Below, one piece after another: positions 1 through 9,294 of a stretch of DNA of 64,000 nucleotides. Under the pieces are notes generated by a model. It searched no databases. It saw only the letters and a program-made list of their open reading frames with translations, and had not been told where the DNA came from. Each line of letters begins with the position of its first letter. Position 1 is the stretch's first letter. The DNA lies in contig DATAWG010000079.1 in NCBI GenBank assembly GCA_036267355.1, positions 17,300-81,299 of the forward strand. The letters are read 5' to 3'. The translations under genes and the position numbers were made by a program. The stretch is from Pirellulales bacterium. Its GTDB lineage: Bacteria > Planctomycetota > Planctomycetia > Pirellulales > DATAWG01.

Positions 1-2
1 TG

Positions 3-3000
3 GTCGACAAGTATCTCGCCGCGGCGAAGAGCATTGCCGACCATGCCGTGATGCTGCCCGACGGATTTCGCTTCTCCCCGTCGTCACACCAGCACGATTG
101 GATCGACGAATCGCTGCTGGCGCTGCACCAATTCTATGACCAGTTCATCGAGGCCGATGGCCGCATTCCGCTGCGGCGTTATCTCGCGGCGACCCTCCGA
201 TATCGGATTGAATTCGCCGCGGGGACGAAGTCGTTTGCCGAGGTCGCACGGCAGGATCATCTGAGCGCGAAATATCTCGAAATCTTATGGCACGCGCTCG
301 CCGATTCTCGGCCGTCGCTCGTGCTCGACGATATTCGCAAGCATTGGAAATCGGCGGGCGTCGGCGATGCCGGGGCGATTGCCGAACGCATCGAACGCTG
401 GCAGAAAACTGCCTGGACCTTGAGCGACAAGGCGGCTTGCATCTACGAGCCGTATCAAACTCCCAGGCGCGTGGTGAACGACACGCAAGAATTTCGCATC
501 AAGCTCCGGCCGCCTCCGGCACGGAACGGCAATTCGCCGCAGGAGATCATGCTGTATCTCTCCGCTCGCACGGTGGCCGCTGCGGAGCCCGACGGCAAAT
601 CTGATTCGGGCGTGCAACCGCTCGTGATTTGGGACAAGGCTCGCTTCGAGGCCGACCGCCAGCCACCGCTTGCCCTGCGCGATGTCGCGGCCGTCGCCGA
701 GGCAATGGATGGCGCGCTGGGGGAAATGTTCGGCGACACGAGCGAGTATCTGGCGGCGGCGGCCGAATGGCACGATGGCGGCCCGGCCGATTCCGTCGAA
801 TCGATTGCCAAGAAGAACTCGCTCGACGCCAAACGGCTCCAGCGCTGGATCGATGTGGCCGGCGTCAGCCGCGACGCGCCCGGGCCGCTGGAATTGCTGG
901 AAGTGAAAATGCCGGGGCGCACCGAACCGCCGTCGGTCAGCGGGTGGGGCAGCAAAACGCCCGACACGCTGCCGATCTTGCTTTCCAACTCCGCCGATCG
1001 CACGGTGAATGTGCCCGGCCGAATTCCCGGACACAAAGTGGTCGTGCATCCATCGCCCGATGAATATGTCGCCGTGGCGTGGCGTAGCCCGCTCGAAGGG
1101 CGCGTGCGCATCGAGGCCATCGTGGCCGATGCCCATGCGGGGTGCGGCAACGGCGTGGCATGGTGGTTGGACACGCAGCATGCGACCCAGCGCCAAAAAC
1201 TGGTCGGCGGAGAATTCGACGACGGCAAGGCGGCGACAATCCAACCGCTGGAAACGCAAGTGCGGTCTGACGATATTATCTGCCTGGCAGTCGCAGCCCG
1301 CGAGCACAATCATTTTTGCGACACGACGCTCGTCGATCTCACGATCACGGAGCTCGACGGCAAGCATCGCACGTGGAATCTTTCGGCCGACATTGCCGAC
1401 AACGTGCTCGACGGCAATCCGCATGCGGATCGGCAGGGGAACAAAAATGTCTGGCGGTTTTGCAAGGGGCGGGACAACAGCCCGCGCGCCCCGCAGATGC
1501 AATTGGCGGCAGATTCGATCTTGGCCAAATGGCGCGATTCGCTCGACCGCCCCAATTCACGGACCGAGCGGACGCGGCTGGCCGAGCAAGTTCGAAAACT
1601 CCTCACGGGCCCAGCCCCCGCAGCCGATGGCAAGCCGGACTCGCTTCTATTCGCCGCGTTGGTTTCGCCCGCTAGCCCGCTCGTGGATGCCGGCAAATTA
1701 AATTCGCTTTTGGAAAAGCGCAAAGGCGCGTCATCGGCGTCCGCTACAGCCTATGGCATCGATCCTTCGCGCTGGGGAACTGGCCGGAAAGGTTCGAAGT
1801 CGATCCCCGAATCGGCTTTCACGACTGAATCGCCGTCGGTTCTAAAAATCCGGCTGCCGGCGCGGCTCGTGGCGAATCGAGAATTCATCGTCGAAGCCAA
1901 GCTCGACCCCGCAAGCGCCGGCAACCGGCTGGTGCAGGCGCAAGCGTTGGCCGAACCGCCCGCAGGCGCCGAAGGGCTCGCGCCTGCGCCGATCCTTTGC
2001 AGCCAGCAAGGCAACGGCCGCGAGACCGGCGCGCAGGCGTCCGACGAATTTCGCCGCGTTTTTCCCGCCGCGCTGTGCTTTGGTCGCATTGTTCCGGAAG
2101 ACTCCGACGGCATCACGCTCTGCATGTATTGCCGCGAAGACGAACCGCTGAGCCGGCTCATGCTCGAGCCAAGCCAGCAGCAGCGACTGGAACAATTGTG
2201 GCTCGAACTCAAATACGTCGGCCGGCAGGCACAAAAGGAGAATGAAAGCTTTCCGCTGTTCATGGGCTTTGCATCGCAGGTCGGATTGGTGCCGAAATTC
2301 GAGCCAATGCGCGAGCCGCTCCGCGCTCGGGCCGCGGCATTTCAAAGGGAAATGGAAGCGTCGGAAGCGAAACATCTCGATCTGCTCGTGGACTTTGCCG
2401 CACGAGCGTACCGCCGCCCTCTTTCCGGGCAAGAGCGAACCGAGCTTTTGAGTTTGTATCAATCGTTGCGGAAAAAGAAAAACGTCTCGCATGAAGACGC
2501 CATGCGTGGCGTGCTTGCCCGGGTGCTGATCGCGCCGGCATTTCTGTTTCATCTGGAAACGGCTCCGCCCGGCAAGGAACCGAAGCCGGTCGACGATTGG
2601 AATTTGGCCAGCCGCTTGAGTTATTTTCTGTGGTCGTCGATGCCCGACGAAACGCTGCGCCAAGTCGCCGCTTCGGGCCAATTACACGACCCCAGGATCC
2701 TCGCCGAACAAACCCTGCGGATGCTGAAATCACCGCAGGTGCGGTCCCTGGCGATCGAATTCGGCACGCAATGGATTCACGTTCGCGGATTCGACGACCT
2801 GAAAGAAAAGAACGAGCGGCTGTTTCCCATGTTCGACGCGTCGCTCCGCTCGGCCATTTACGAGGAATCGATCCTGTTTTTTCAAGACCTGTTTCAAAAT
2901 GATCGGCCGCTCGAGCGAATTCTCGATGCCGACTACACCTATCTCAACGAAACGCTGGCCAAGCACTACGGCATTCCTGGCGTGTCGGGCCAGCAGTGGC

Positions 3001-3623
3001 GGCTCGTTGATGGCGTGCAAAAATATGGCCGCGGCGGCATTCTCGGCCTGGCCAGCGTGCAAGCCGCGGAATCGGGTGCGTCGCGCACCAGTCCGACGCT
3101 ACGCGGCAATTGGGTTTCAGAAACCTTGCTTGGCGAAAAGCTCCCTCGGCCCCCGCCGAATGTTCCCAAGCTCCGCGAAGAAGAATCTGGCAGCGACGGG
3201 CTTTCGGTCCGCCAGCTCGTCGAGCAGCACGCCAGGGTTGCCGAGTGTGCGGTTTGCCACCGGCGAATCGATCCGCTCGGATTTGCGCTCGAGCATTACG
3301 ACGCAATCGGCCGATTCCGCGACAAGGATTCGGGCGGCGTGTCCATCGATTGCCACGCCAAGCTTAAAGACGGCAGTGAATTCGAAGGGATCGACGGTTT
3401 GCGGCATTATCTACTGACGAAGAAGCGGGATGTCGTCATGCGGTTGTTTTGCCGCCGGCTTCTCGGCTACGCTTTAGGACGCGAGACATCCCCCTCGGAT
3501 GCTCCCGTGATCGACGCCATGATCGAAGCAATAAACAAGAATGATGGGCGAATTTCGGCCGCAATGTTGCAGATCGTCGCCAGCCCGCAGTTCCGCTTGA
3601 TCCGCGGCAGCGAGGAAGATTAG
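3..3623 (+). CDS. DUF1592/DUF1588/DUF1585 planctomycete cytochrome-type protein (5' truncated)
   Basis: The reading frame is open from base 3, so the true start lies outside the window; about 1206 residues are visible. The first residues (DKYLAAAKSIADHAV) look like the end of a DUF1587-type region. A long central part is unrecognised and may hold a carbohydrate-binding-like domain. The C-terminal third has the family order: DUF1595 (about residues 790-855, YRRPLSGQE), DUF1592 (about 863-992, SRLSYFLWSSMPDE), DUF1588 (about 997-1100, with CAVCHRRIDPLGF) and DUF1585 (about 1119-1195). Such proteins are abundant in Planctomycetes, are exported, usually begin with a cytochrome-c-like domain (not seen here), and their function is unproven. 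The DUF1552 gene 200 bases downstream is the usual partner. Confidence 0.9.
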   Translation, partial: VDKYLAAAKSIADHAVMLPDGFRFSPSSHQHDWIDESLLALHQFYDQFIEADGRIPLRRYLAATLRYRIEFAAGTKSFAEVARQDHLSAKYLEILWHALADSRPSLVLDDIRKHWKSAGVGDAGAIAERIERWQKTAWTLSDKAACIYEPYQTPRRVVNDTQEFRIKLRPPPARNGNSPQEIMLYLSARTVAAAEPDGKSDSGVQPLVIWDKARFEADRQPPLALRDVAAVAEAMDGALGEMFGDTSEYLAAAAEWHDGGPADSVESIAKKNSLDAKRLQRWIDVAGVSRDAPGPLELLEVKMPGRTEPPSVSGWGSKTPDTLPILLSNSADRTVNVPGRIPGHKVVVHPSPDEYVAVAWRSPLEGRVRIEAIVADAHAGCGNGVAWWLDTQHATQRQKLVGGEFDDGKAATIQPLETQVRSDDIICLAVAAREHNHFCDTTLVDLTITELDGKHRTWNLSADIADNVLDGNPHADRQGNKNVWRFCKGRDNSPRAPQMQLAADSILAKWRDSLDRPNSRTERTRLAEQVRKLLTGPAPAADGKPDSLLFAALVSPASPLVDAGKLNSLLEKRKGASSASATAYGIDPSRWGTGRKGSKSIPESAFTTESPSVLKIRLPARLVANREFIVEAKLDPASAGNRLVQAQALAEPPAGAEGLAPAPILCSQQGNGRETGAQASDEFRRVFPAALCFGRIVPEDSDGITLCMYCREDEPLSRLMLEPSQQQRLEQLWLELKYVGRQAQKENESFPLFMGFASQVGLVPKFEPMREPLRARAAAFQREMEASEAKHLDLLVDFAARAYRRPLSGQERTELLSLYQSLRKKKNVSHEDAMRGVLARVLIAPAFLFHLETAPPGKEPKPVDDWNLASRLSYFLWSSMPDETLRQVAASGQLHDPRILAEQTLRMLKSPQVRSLAIEFGTQWIHVRGFDDLKEKNERLFPMFDASLRSAIYEESILFFQDLFQNDRPLERILDADYTYLNETLAKHYGIPGVSGQQWRLVDGVQKYGRGGILGLASVQAAESGASRTSPTLRGNWVSETLLGEKLPRPPPNVPKLREEESGSDGLSVRQLVEQHARVAECAVCHRRIDPLGFALEHYDAIGRFRDKDSGGVSIDCHAKLKDGSEFEGIDGLRHYLLTKKRDVVMRLFCRRLLGYALGRETSPSDAPVIDAMIEAINKNDGRISAAMLQIVASPQFRLIRGSEED

Positions 3624-3681
3624 GGTGAGGCTGAGGGGGCGAGGGCTTGCGTTGATGGCCAGTTGTGGCGCTGGCCACACT

Positions 3682-3737
3682 AGCCCGAAGCGTTAGCGAG
3701 GGAGCCCGAAGCGTTAGCAAGGGAGCCCGAAGCGCCG
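3682..3737 (+). repeat. Short tandem repeat, 21-bp unit, about 2.5 copies
   Basis: The unit AGCCCGAAGCGTTAGCGAGGG occurs at 3682 and, with one change, at 3703, followed by a partial third copy at 3724. The same unit or its complement recurs in other gaps of the window (near 8405, 8601, 13718, 21566, 21614, 49545 and 60855). It lies between the DUF1592 and DUF1552 genes. Confidence 0.8.
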
Positions 3738-3824
3738 TTCGCAATAACACAACGACGGATCGAATCCATATCGCTGGATAATCAGACGCTACAGAGCCAA
3801 CAACCAAACCATAGCGAGCTCAAC

Positions 3825-5135
3825 ATGCCCAACAGCATCCATTATCCATTTTCGCGGCGGGCGTTGCTTCGCGGGCTCGGCGTTTCGATGGCGTTGCCGT
3901 GGCTCGAGTCGCTGCCGGTTTGGGGCGACGAAGCGGCGAAAAACAGTTCCTCGGAGCCCCCGGTACGGCTGGCGTGTATTTTTTCGGGCAATGGCTTTCA
4001 TAGCCGAGAGTGGTGGGCTCGCGGCGAAGGTCGGCAGATGGAATTGGGCAAGGTGCTCGAGCCGCTCCAACCTTATCGCGAAAAGCTCACGTTCCTCCGC
4101 GGGCTCTACAACGCCGAAGCCCTCATCGGCGGCATCCATAGCTGCCAAACCGGCAACTTGCTGACCGGCGCGCATTTGGCCAGCGGCGGCGAAGTTCGCT
4201 CGGGCACGAGCATGGACCAGATCGTCGCCCAGCGGCTCGTCGGGCAAACCAAGGTGCCCAGCCTCGTGCTCGGCTGCGAGCAATCGATCGCCGCGCTGCA
4301 CAAGAATTATTCGATGATCTACAGTTCGCACATCTCGTGGACCTCGCCCACCACGCCGACGCCGCTCGAACTGTATCCCGCCTTGGCGTTCGATCGCTTG
4401 TTTCGCGACGACGTCGGCCGGGCCGACAAGAGCGTGCTCGACTCGGTGCTCGAAGAAGCCACGGGCCTGCGTAGCAAGATCAGCACCTCCGACCAGCGCC
4501 GGCTCGACGAATATCTGTCGAGCGTTCGCGAGGTCGAGCAGCGCATCGATCAGGCCGGCAAGGAGCGGCGGTTGCAAGGCTGGCGGCCGACGTTGGCCAA
4601 GCCCGACATGAAGCGCCCTCCCGACGGAATTCCGCAAGACATCGACCAGCACATGCGCCTGATGGCCGATATTTTGGTGCTCGCCTTCCGCACCGACACG
4701 ACCCGAGTCGCAACGTTGAAGCTGAACAATGACCATTCGTCGCTGCGATTCCCGAATCTGAAAGTCGACTACATGATCCACCATTTACTGTCGCACACCG
4801 ATTCGGCCGACTGGCTGAAGGTGAACCGGTTCTTCGTCGAGCAGGTGGCGTATATTGCCGAGAAGATGGACCAGGTGAAGGAAGGCGATCGCACGCTGCT
4901 GGACAATTCGATGGTGCTGTACTGTTCGAGCATGATGACCGGCAACCACGACAATCAGCAACTGCCGGTGATAATGCTCGGCCGGGCGGGCGGGCAAATC
5001 AAAACCGGCCGCGTGTTGGATTATCTCGGCAAGCCGAACCGCAAGATGTGCAGCCTATATCTCTCGATGCTCGAAAAAGTCGGCGTGCGCCTCGACCAAT
5101 TCGGAGACTCACGGGAACAGCTCGCGGATATCTAA
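3825..5135 (+). CDS. DUF1552 domain-containing secreted protein
   Basis: A 436-residue protein whose N-terminus carries a twin-arginine-type signal (SRRALLRGLGVSMALPW). The rest matches the DUF1552 family, typically encoded beside DUF1592/DUF1588-type cytochrome proteins in Planctomycetes, as here. Recognisable stretches include the early FSGNGFHSREWW and the late LYCSSMMTGNHDNQQLPVI and KMCSLYLSMLEKVGV. It is related in layout to DUF1501 (alkaline-phosphatase-like) proteins. Biochemical function is unknown; a periplasmic role together with the upstream protein is inferred from the constant pairing. The ATG start sits just before the signal peptide. Confidence 0.9.
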   Translation: MPNSIHYPFSRRALLRGLGVSMALPWLESLPVWGDEAAKNSSSEPPVRLACIFSGNGFHSREWWARGEGRQMELGKVLEPLQPYREKLTFLRGLYNAEALIGGIHSCQTGNLLTGAHLASGGEVRSGTSMDQIVAQRLVGQTKVPSLVLGCEQSIAALHKNYSMIYSSHISWTSPTTPTPLELYPALAFDRLFRDDVGRADKSVLDSVLEEATGLRSKISTSDQRRLDEYLSSVREVEQRIDQAGKERRLQGWRPTLAKPDMKRPPDGIPQDIDQHMRLMADILVLAFRTDTTRVATLKLNNDHSSLRFPNLKVDYMIHHLLSHTDSADWLKVNRFFVEQVAYIAEKMDQVKEGDRTLLDNSMVLYCSSMMTGNHDNQQLPVIMLGRAGGQIKTGRVLDYLGKPNRKMCSLYLSMLEKVGVRLDQFGDSREQLADI

Positions 5136-5438
5136 GGCTCGTAAGAAAACGAACGTTCGAAATCCTTGCAACGCGGCGAGACGGCTCAATTGTAGCAGGC
5201 ACACTCCGTGTGCCGTCGGCGCTTCGCGGTGCGTTGCCCACAGTGCGTGGCAGACGGCACACGGAGTGTGCCTGCTACGTTGGTTGCGGCCAAAGGCCGC
5301 GTTCGTGTGCCGCTAGCTCTGCCAGTGTGAACTGCGAGTTGACATACTCCCCCCGCGAAGATACTGGCACAGCCAGTGGGCCACTCGCGGAGCTCCAAAA
5401 CTTCTCCGCATCTGGCAGCGAAGTCCAACCGTAAGAAA
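5136..5438. other. Intergenic gap between convergent genes; repeats only
   Basis: No convincing gene. It holds the large palindromic element at 5192-5278 and, from about 5316 to 5395, variants of a CTCTGCCAGTGTG-type repeat that recurs elsewhere in the window. Short open frames here are made of repeat sequence. Confidence 0.7.
5192..5278. repeat. Large inverted repeat with 26-bp perfect arms (family with 33486 and 33691)
   Basis: The arm at 5192-5217 (starting GTAGCAGGCACACTCCGTG) is the exact reverse complement of 5253-5278, around a 35-base loop. Each arm also contains its own hairpin, GGCACAC-TCC-GTGTGCC, so the element could fold as a cruciform. Two more copies lie at 33486-33572 and 33691-33777. 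All sit between convergent genes, so a role in termination or as a palindromic mobile repeat is possible but unproven. Confidence 0.9.
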
Positions 5439-6581
5439 CTAAGCCAGTAGCCGAGCCAGTTTGCGGCCGGTGGTATTGAGCGGGTACTCGGGAAGTTCGC
5501 TGAGCGTTATCCAGCGCATTTCCGGGGCCGGCTTCTTCCGCATGCCGGGGCCGGCGGCGCGGGCTTCGTAGCATTCCAGCGTGATGCGGAAGCGGGTCAC
5601 GCCGTGGCGGAGTGTCGTTCGTAGCTGGAAATTGTCGGCGGCTACGCCAGTGGCGGCGCGGATTTTGGCCGTCAACTCGGCCGGCGTCGGCGAAGCGTCC
5701 GGCGAATCGCATACGACGCGCGGGAAATCCCATAGGCCGGCCCAGCGTTCGTGCGCGCCGCGGCGGATCAATAGAATCTTGCCGCGGCGGCGGATTACCA
5801 CGGCCGCTTCGCGGACCGCCTCGATCTGCGGCTTGGGGCGCGGGGCGGGAATTTTGCTTTGCAAGCTGTCGCGGAATGTCGGGCACAGCCGGACCAACGG
5901 ACAATGCGGGCAATCGGGATCGCGCGGCCGGCAGACTTGGCTTCCAAGCTCCATCTGCGCTTGATTGAACGTGCCGGCGCCGCGGGCGGGCAAAAGCGTT
6001 TGCGCGGCGTGCCAGAGCAATTGCTGGCCGGCGGTCGAATGCGTGCTGCCGCGATAAGCCAACAGGCGGCTCAGCAGGCGGATCGTGTTGGCTTCCAAGA
6101 TCGGATGCGGAAGGTCGAATGCGATCGACAGGATCGCGCCGGCGGTGTAACGGCCAATGCCAGGCAATTGCCGCACGTGTTGCGGATCCGAGGGAAACCG
6201 GCCGCCGTGTTCGGCAACGACGATCTTGGCCGCTCGATGAAGTTGCCGAGCCCGGCGGTAGTAGCCGAGTCCTTCCCAGAGCCGCAGCACGGAGTCTTCC
6301 TCGGCGGCTGCCAAAGCATCAATCGTCGGCAGCGCGGCCATGAAACGCTCGAAGTAGCCCCGCACCGTGGCCACTTGCGTCTGCTGCAGCATGATCTCGC
6401 TGACCCAGACGCGATACGGATCGCCGTTCTTGCGCCACGGCAAATCACGCGCATTGCGGCGATACCACGCCGAGAGCCGCCGCCTCAGATCGCGCCGCCA
6501 CGGTCCATCCGGCCACGGCATTTCGCCGCGGCGAGGATCTTTTCGACGGGAGCGCAAAAGGCAATCGTTCACTGCATCCAT
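5439..6581 (-). CDS. mutY: A/G-specific adenine DNA glycosylase MutY
   Basis: 380 residues. MutY removes adenine mispaired with 8-oxoguanine in base excision repair. Visible are the catalytic Glu in VSEIMLQQTQV (E62), the helix-hairpin-helix LPGIGRYTAGAI (139-150), the four iron-sulfur cysteines C217-x6-C224-x2-C227-x5-C233, and a Nudix-like C-terminal domain that reads 8-oxoG (about 255-380). The residue at the place of the catalytic Asp (E. coli D138) is Glu163 in PILEANTIRL. The spacing from E62 (101) and to the first cluster Cys (54) equals that of E. coli, so the substitution is not an alignment artefact. The start overlaps the end of serA by 13 bases; Met21 is an alternative start without overlap. 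Confidence 0.93.
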   Translation of the reverse strand: MDAVNDCLLRSRRKDPRRGEMPWPDGPWRRDLRRRLSAWYRRNARDLPWRKNGDPYRVWVSEIMLQQTQVATVRGYFERFMAALPTIDALAAAEEDSVLRLWEGLGYYRRARQLHRAAKIVVAEHGGRFPSDPQHVRQLPGIGRYTAGAILSIAFDLPHPILEANTIRLLSRLLAYRGSTHSTAGQQLLWHAAQTLLPARGAGTFNQAQMELGSQVCRPRDPDCPHCPLVRLCPTFRDSLQSKIPAPRPKPQIEAVREAAVVIRRRGKILLIRRGAHERWAGLWDFPRVVCDSPDASPTPAELTAKIRAATGVAADNFQLRTTLRHGVTRFRITLECYEARAAGPGMRKKPAPEMRWITLSELPEYPLNTTGRKLARLLA

Positions 6582-8194
6582 GCCGGAAGTTGACCGGCGG
6601 CGGGAAGGCGGATCACCGTGGCGCTACGGATGTCGGGCGAGCCGGTGACTTCGGCGAGCGCGGCGGCCGACGGCTCCTGGTCGAGATTCAACACGCCGAC
6701 GGCCTCTCCGCCCGGGCCGGCTCGGCCGACGGCCATTTGGGCGATGTTGATCTGCTGCCGGCCGAAAATCGTGCCCACGCGACCGATGATGCCCGGCACA
6801 TCGCGATGCGTAAAGATCAGCAGGACGCCGTCCAAAAATGCTTCGAGCCGATGGTGATCCAATTCCACGAGCCGCGGCATATCTTGGCCCAGGATCGTGC
6901 CGGCCGCGCGGTGATTGCCCGACGCGGTGATCAATTCGACGGTAATTAGCGAGCTAAAAGCGCCGAGATCGGCCCGTGATTGCTCGACCACCTCGATGCC
7001 CCGTTCGCGGAGCAGCAATTCGGCGTTGACGAGATTGACCTCTTCCTCGAGCGCATTTTCGAGCAAGCCGACCGCGAACGCGGCCGTCAGCAGTTTCGTG
7101 TTTTTGCCGGCCACTTCGCCCCGATAGTGCAACACGCAGCGCTTCGGCGCCGAACGGTCCCATTGGGAAAGCAGCAAGCCGAGCCGATGGGCGACGTTCA
7201 AATATCCGCGCAGGCTTTCGAGCGTTTGCCGATCGAGCGGGTTCATGTTCACCGCGTGGCGCACGGCGCCGGTGGTGAGGAAATCGACCAGCAAGCCAAC
7301 CCCTTCAACGGCCACTTGGGTTTGTGCTTCTTCCGTGCTCGCCCCGAGGTGCGGAGTGCAGACCACGCCGGGCAAGCCGAACAGCGGGTTATCGGTGCAA
7401 GGCTCGGCGGCATAAACATCGAGCGCCACGCCCGCGATCCGTTTTGCCTTCAACGCCTCGGCAAGCGCCGCTTCATCGTAGATTCCGCCGCGGGCACAAT
7501 TCACGAGCCGCGCGGTCGGCCGCAAAAGTTCGATTTCGGCGTGGCTGATGAGATTGCGAGTTTCCTCGGTGAGCGGAGTGTGGACCGTCAGATAATCGAT
7601 CTCCGGAAGCATGGCCTGCACGCCGTCGGCCGGCTCGACGCCCAATTCTTGCGTGCGGTCTCGCGAGAGAAACGGATCGAAGCCGAGCACGCGCATCTCG
7701 AAGGCCTGCGCCCGTTTGGCGACGGCTTGCCCGATCCGGCCCAGGCCGACGACGCCGAGCGTTTTGCCGGCCAATTGGGCCCCCATGAATTTGTTGCGGT
7801 CCCAGCGGTGCTCGAGCAGGCTTTGGTATGCCGGGGCGATATTTCGCGACATGGCCAGCATCATCGCCAGCGTGTGTTCGGCGGTGCTGACGGTGTTGCC
7901 TGCGGGCGTGTTCATCACGACGATACCGAGCCGCGTGGCCGCTTCGCGATCGATATTGTCGGTGCCCACGCCGGCGCGAACGATCGCTTTGAGCCGATGA
8001 TTGCCGGCCAAAGCGTCGGCGGTGATTTTCACGCCGCTACGGCAGATCGCCCCTTCGAACTGCGCGAGCGCTTCGCGTAGCGCGTCGCCTTTCAGCCCAG
8101 TGCGCACTTCATAATCGATCCCCTTGGGCTTGGCGGCGTCGAGCAGAGCCAAACCGTCGGGACTAAGCGTATCCAAGACAATGATGCGTGGCAT
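6569..8194 (-). CDS. serA: D-3-phosphoglycerate dehydrogenase SerA
   Basis: 541 residues, the long SerA type. It oxidises 3-phosphoglycerate to 3-phosphohydroxypyruvate, the first step of serine synthesis, in the cytoplasm. The N-terminal part has the NAD-binding motif GVVGLGRIGQAVA (about residues 147-159), VNCARGGIYDE, and the active-site His in CTPHLGASTEEAQ. An intervening domain follows, then a C-terminal ACT domain (about 468-541, FTHRDVPGIIGRVGTIF) that usually mediates serine feedback. The stop codon overlaps the start of mutY, so the two are probably co-transcribed, although the functions are unrelated. Confidence 0.95.
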   Translation of the reverse strand: MPRIIVLDTLSPDGLALLDAAKPKGIDYEVRTGLKGDALREALAQFEGAICRSGVKITADALAGNHRLKAIVRAGVGTDNIDREAATRLGIVVMNTPAGNTVSTAEHTLAMMLAMSRNIAPAYQSLLEHRWDRNKFMGAQLAGKTLGVVGLGRIGQAVAKRAQAFEMRVLGFDPFLSRDRTQELGVEPADGVQAMLPEIDYLTVHTPLTEETRNLISHAEIELLRPTARLVNCARGGIYDEAALAEALKAKRIAGVALDVYAAEPCTDNPLFGLPGVVCTPHLGASTEEAQTQVAVEGVGLLVDFLTTGAVRHAVNMNPLDRQTLESLRGYLNVAHRLGLLLSQWDRSAPKRCVLHYRGEVAGKNTKLLTAAFAVGLLENALEEEVNLVNAELLLRERGIEVVEQSRADLGAFSSLITVELITASGNHRAAGTILGQDMPRLVELDHHRLEAFLDGVLLIFTHRDVPGIIGRVGTIFGRQQINIAQMAVGRAGPGGEAVGVLNLDQEPSAAALAEVTGSPDIRSATVIRLPAAGQLPAWMQ

Positions 8195-9294
8195 GATGGA
8201 TGGCGAGATGCAGGTTGTTGGAACCGAATGGTGAAATGGCGATCGTTGAAAATCGGCGAGCGGCCGCCCCCAGTCGCAATCGGCAATCCAGCAGAATAGA
8301 ACTCGACCGGCAAGCGGTCAAGGCACCGGCCGGGGCTCGTGAACTGAGGATTTCGATCGAAGTTGTCCGCGGAGCTTAGCAGGCCAGACTTAATCTCATA
8401 ACAGTAGCCCGAAGCGTTAGCGACGGTGGACTCCGTTGGGGAGTTCGCCCTCGCTAACACCGTAATCCACGGTGCATGCGGCTGTGCCGCCACGTAGCGA
8501 GACCAAGCCGCCATGGCGGATTTTACCGCCGAGTGAAATCGTTCCGGTGACTTGCTGTGCCTCCACGTACCGAGATCAAGCCGCCATCGCGGGGCTTCCT
8601 CGCTGACGCTTCGGGCTAGTGTGCTGGTTGGTGAGTTTCGGAGACAAAACCTCGTATATTCGGCTCATAGGTCCGCAATCGCACCCTTTCCGAGACGCCT
8701 CCGCGCGGGGGTCGCGGTCTGCGTAGGCCTCCGCTCCGCGGCGGCGCAAGTTTCGTGGCGCAAAAAAACGACCGACGGCCCTCTCCGTTTCCGAAGAGGG
8801 CCGTCGGCTTGCGCTTCCGCGCCTCGCGCTGCCGCCGACCAGATTGCTGCGGCCGAATTGCTGAGCGGACCGGATGCCGTTCAGGGATGCCTTCGGCCAC
8901 GACGACTTCGATCAGGGTGCCGATCCAAAGTGCCGATCATGGTGTCGATCCAGGATGTTGCCGATCCGGCTGCGATCTCTCATGTTGCAAATCTCGATGC
9001 TTTCGATCTCGCGACGACGGCGAGTGGCGGAGCGTCTATCCGGCTTGCCGGCCGTGAAGTGCAGGTCCTTACAACAAGGAGATGGCGAAACGACGGCCGC
9101 GCCCGACAGGAATTTTGAAAAGTCCTGAAAGATTTCTTGCCCAGCCGGTGATGTGAGAGGTTGGCGCGAAGGCGTAGGTCGGGCTTTCCGGCAGCCCCAC
9201 TGACCTTGCGAGACGGCCACCGACCGCCTTTACCACACCCTTGCTCACGCTGCGGGCTCGGGAGCCGAAATCCCCTTGCTCGCGCCGCGGGCTG
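8195..9294. other. 1.1-kb gap with repeats and one terminator, no convincing gene
   Basis: Copies of the AGCCCGAAGCGTTAGCG repeat lie at 8405-8421 and, inverted, at 8601-8617. A strong minus-strand terminator-like hairpin is at 8762-8807. Between about 8905 and 8985 the motif GCCGATC recurs at 12-17 base spacing. Open frames in this stretch (for example minus 8912-9220) have no recognisable domain, no clear ribosome-binding site and Arg-rich composition typical of shadow frames, so I do not call a gene. Confidence 0.6.
8762..8807 (-). terminator. Intrinsic terminator (minus strand)
   Basis: A perfect 13-bp stem, CCGACGGCCCTCT at 8772-8784 with AGAGGGCCGTCGG at 8795-8807, closes a 10-base loop. 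On the minus strand it is followed within three bases by seven T residues (the A run at 8762-8768). The nearest minus-strand gene ends at 9295, nearly 500 bases upstream. Confidence 0.8.

Noticed and set aside
285-1502. 405-codon minus-strand frame opposite the DUF1592-family gene
   Set aside because: Arg/Ala-rich shadow without motifs; the plus frame is open from the window edge and matches a family downstream.
6980-8080. 366-codon plus-strand frame opposite serA
   Set aside because: serA motifs on the minus strand are complete; this product has no family features.
8552-9118. 188-codon plus-strand frame in the gap after serA
   Set aside because: It begins in repeat sequence, crosses the terminator hairpin and has no domain or ribosome-binding site.
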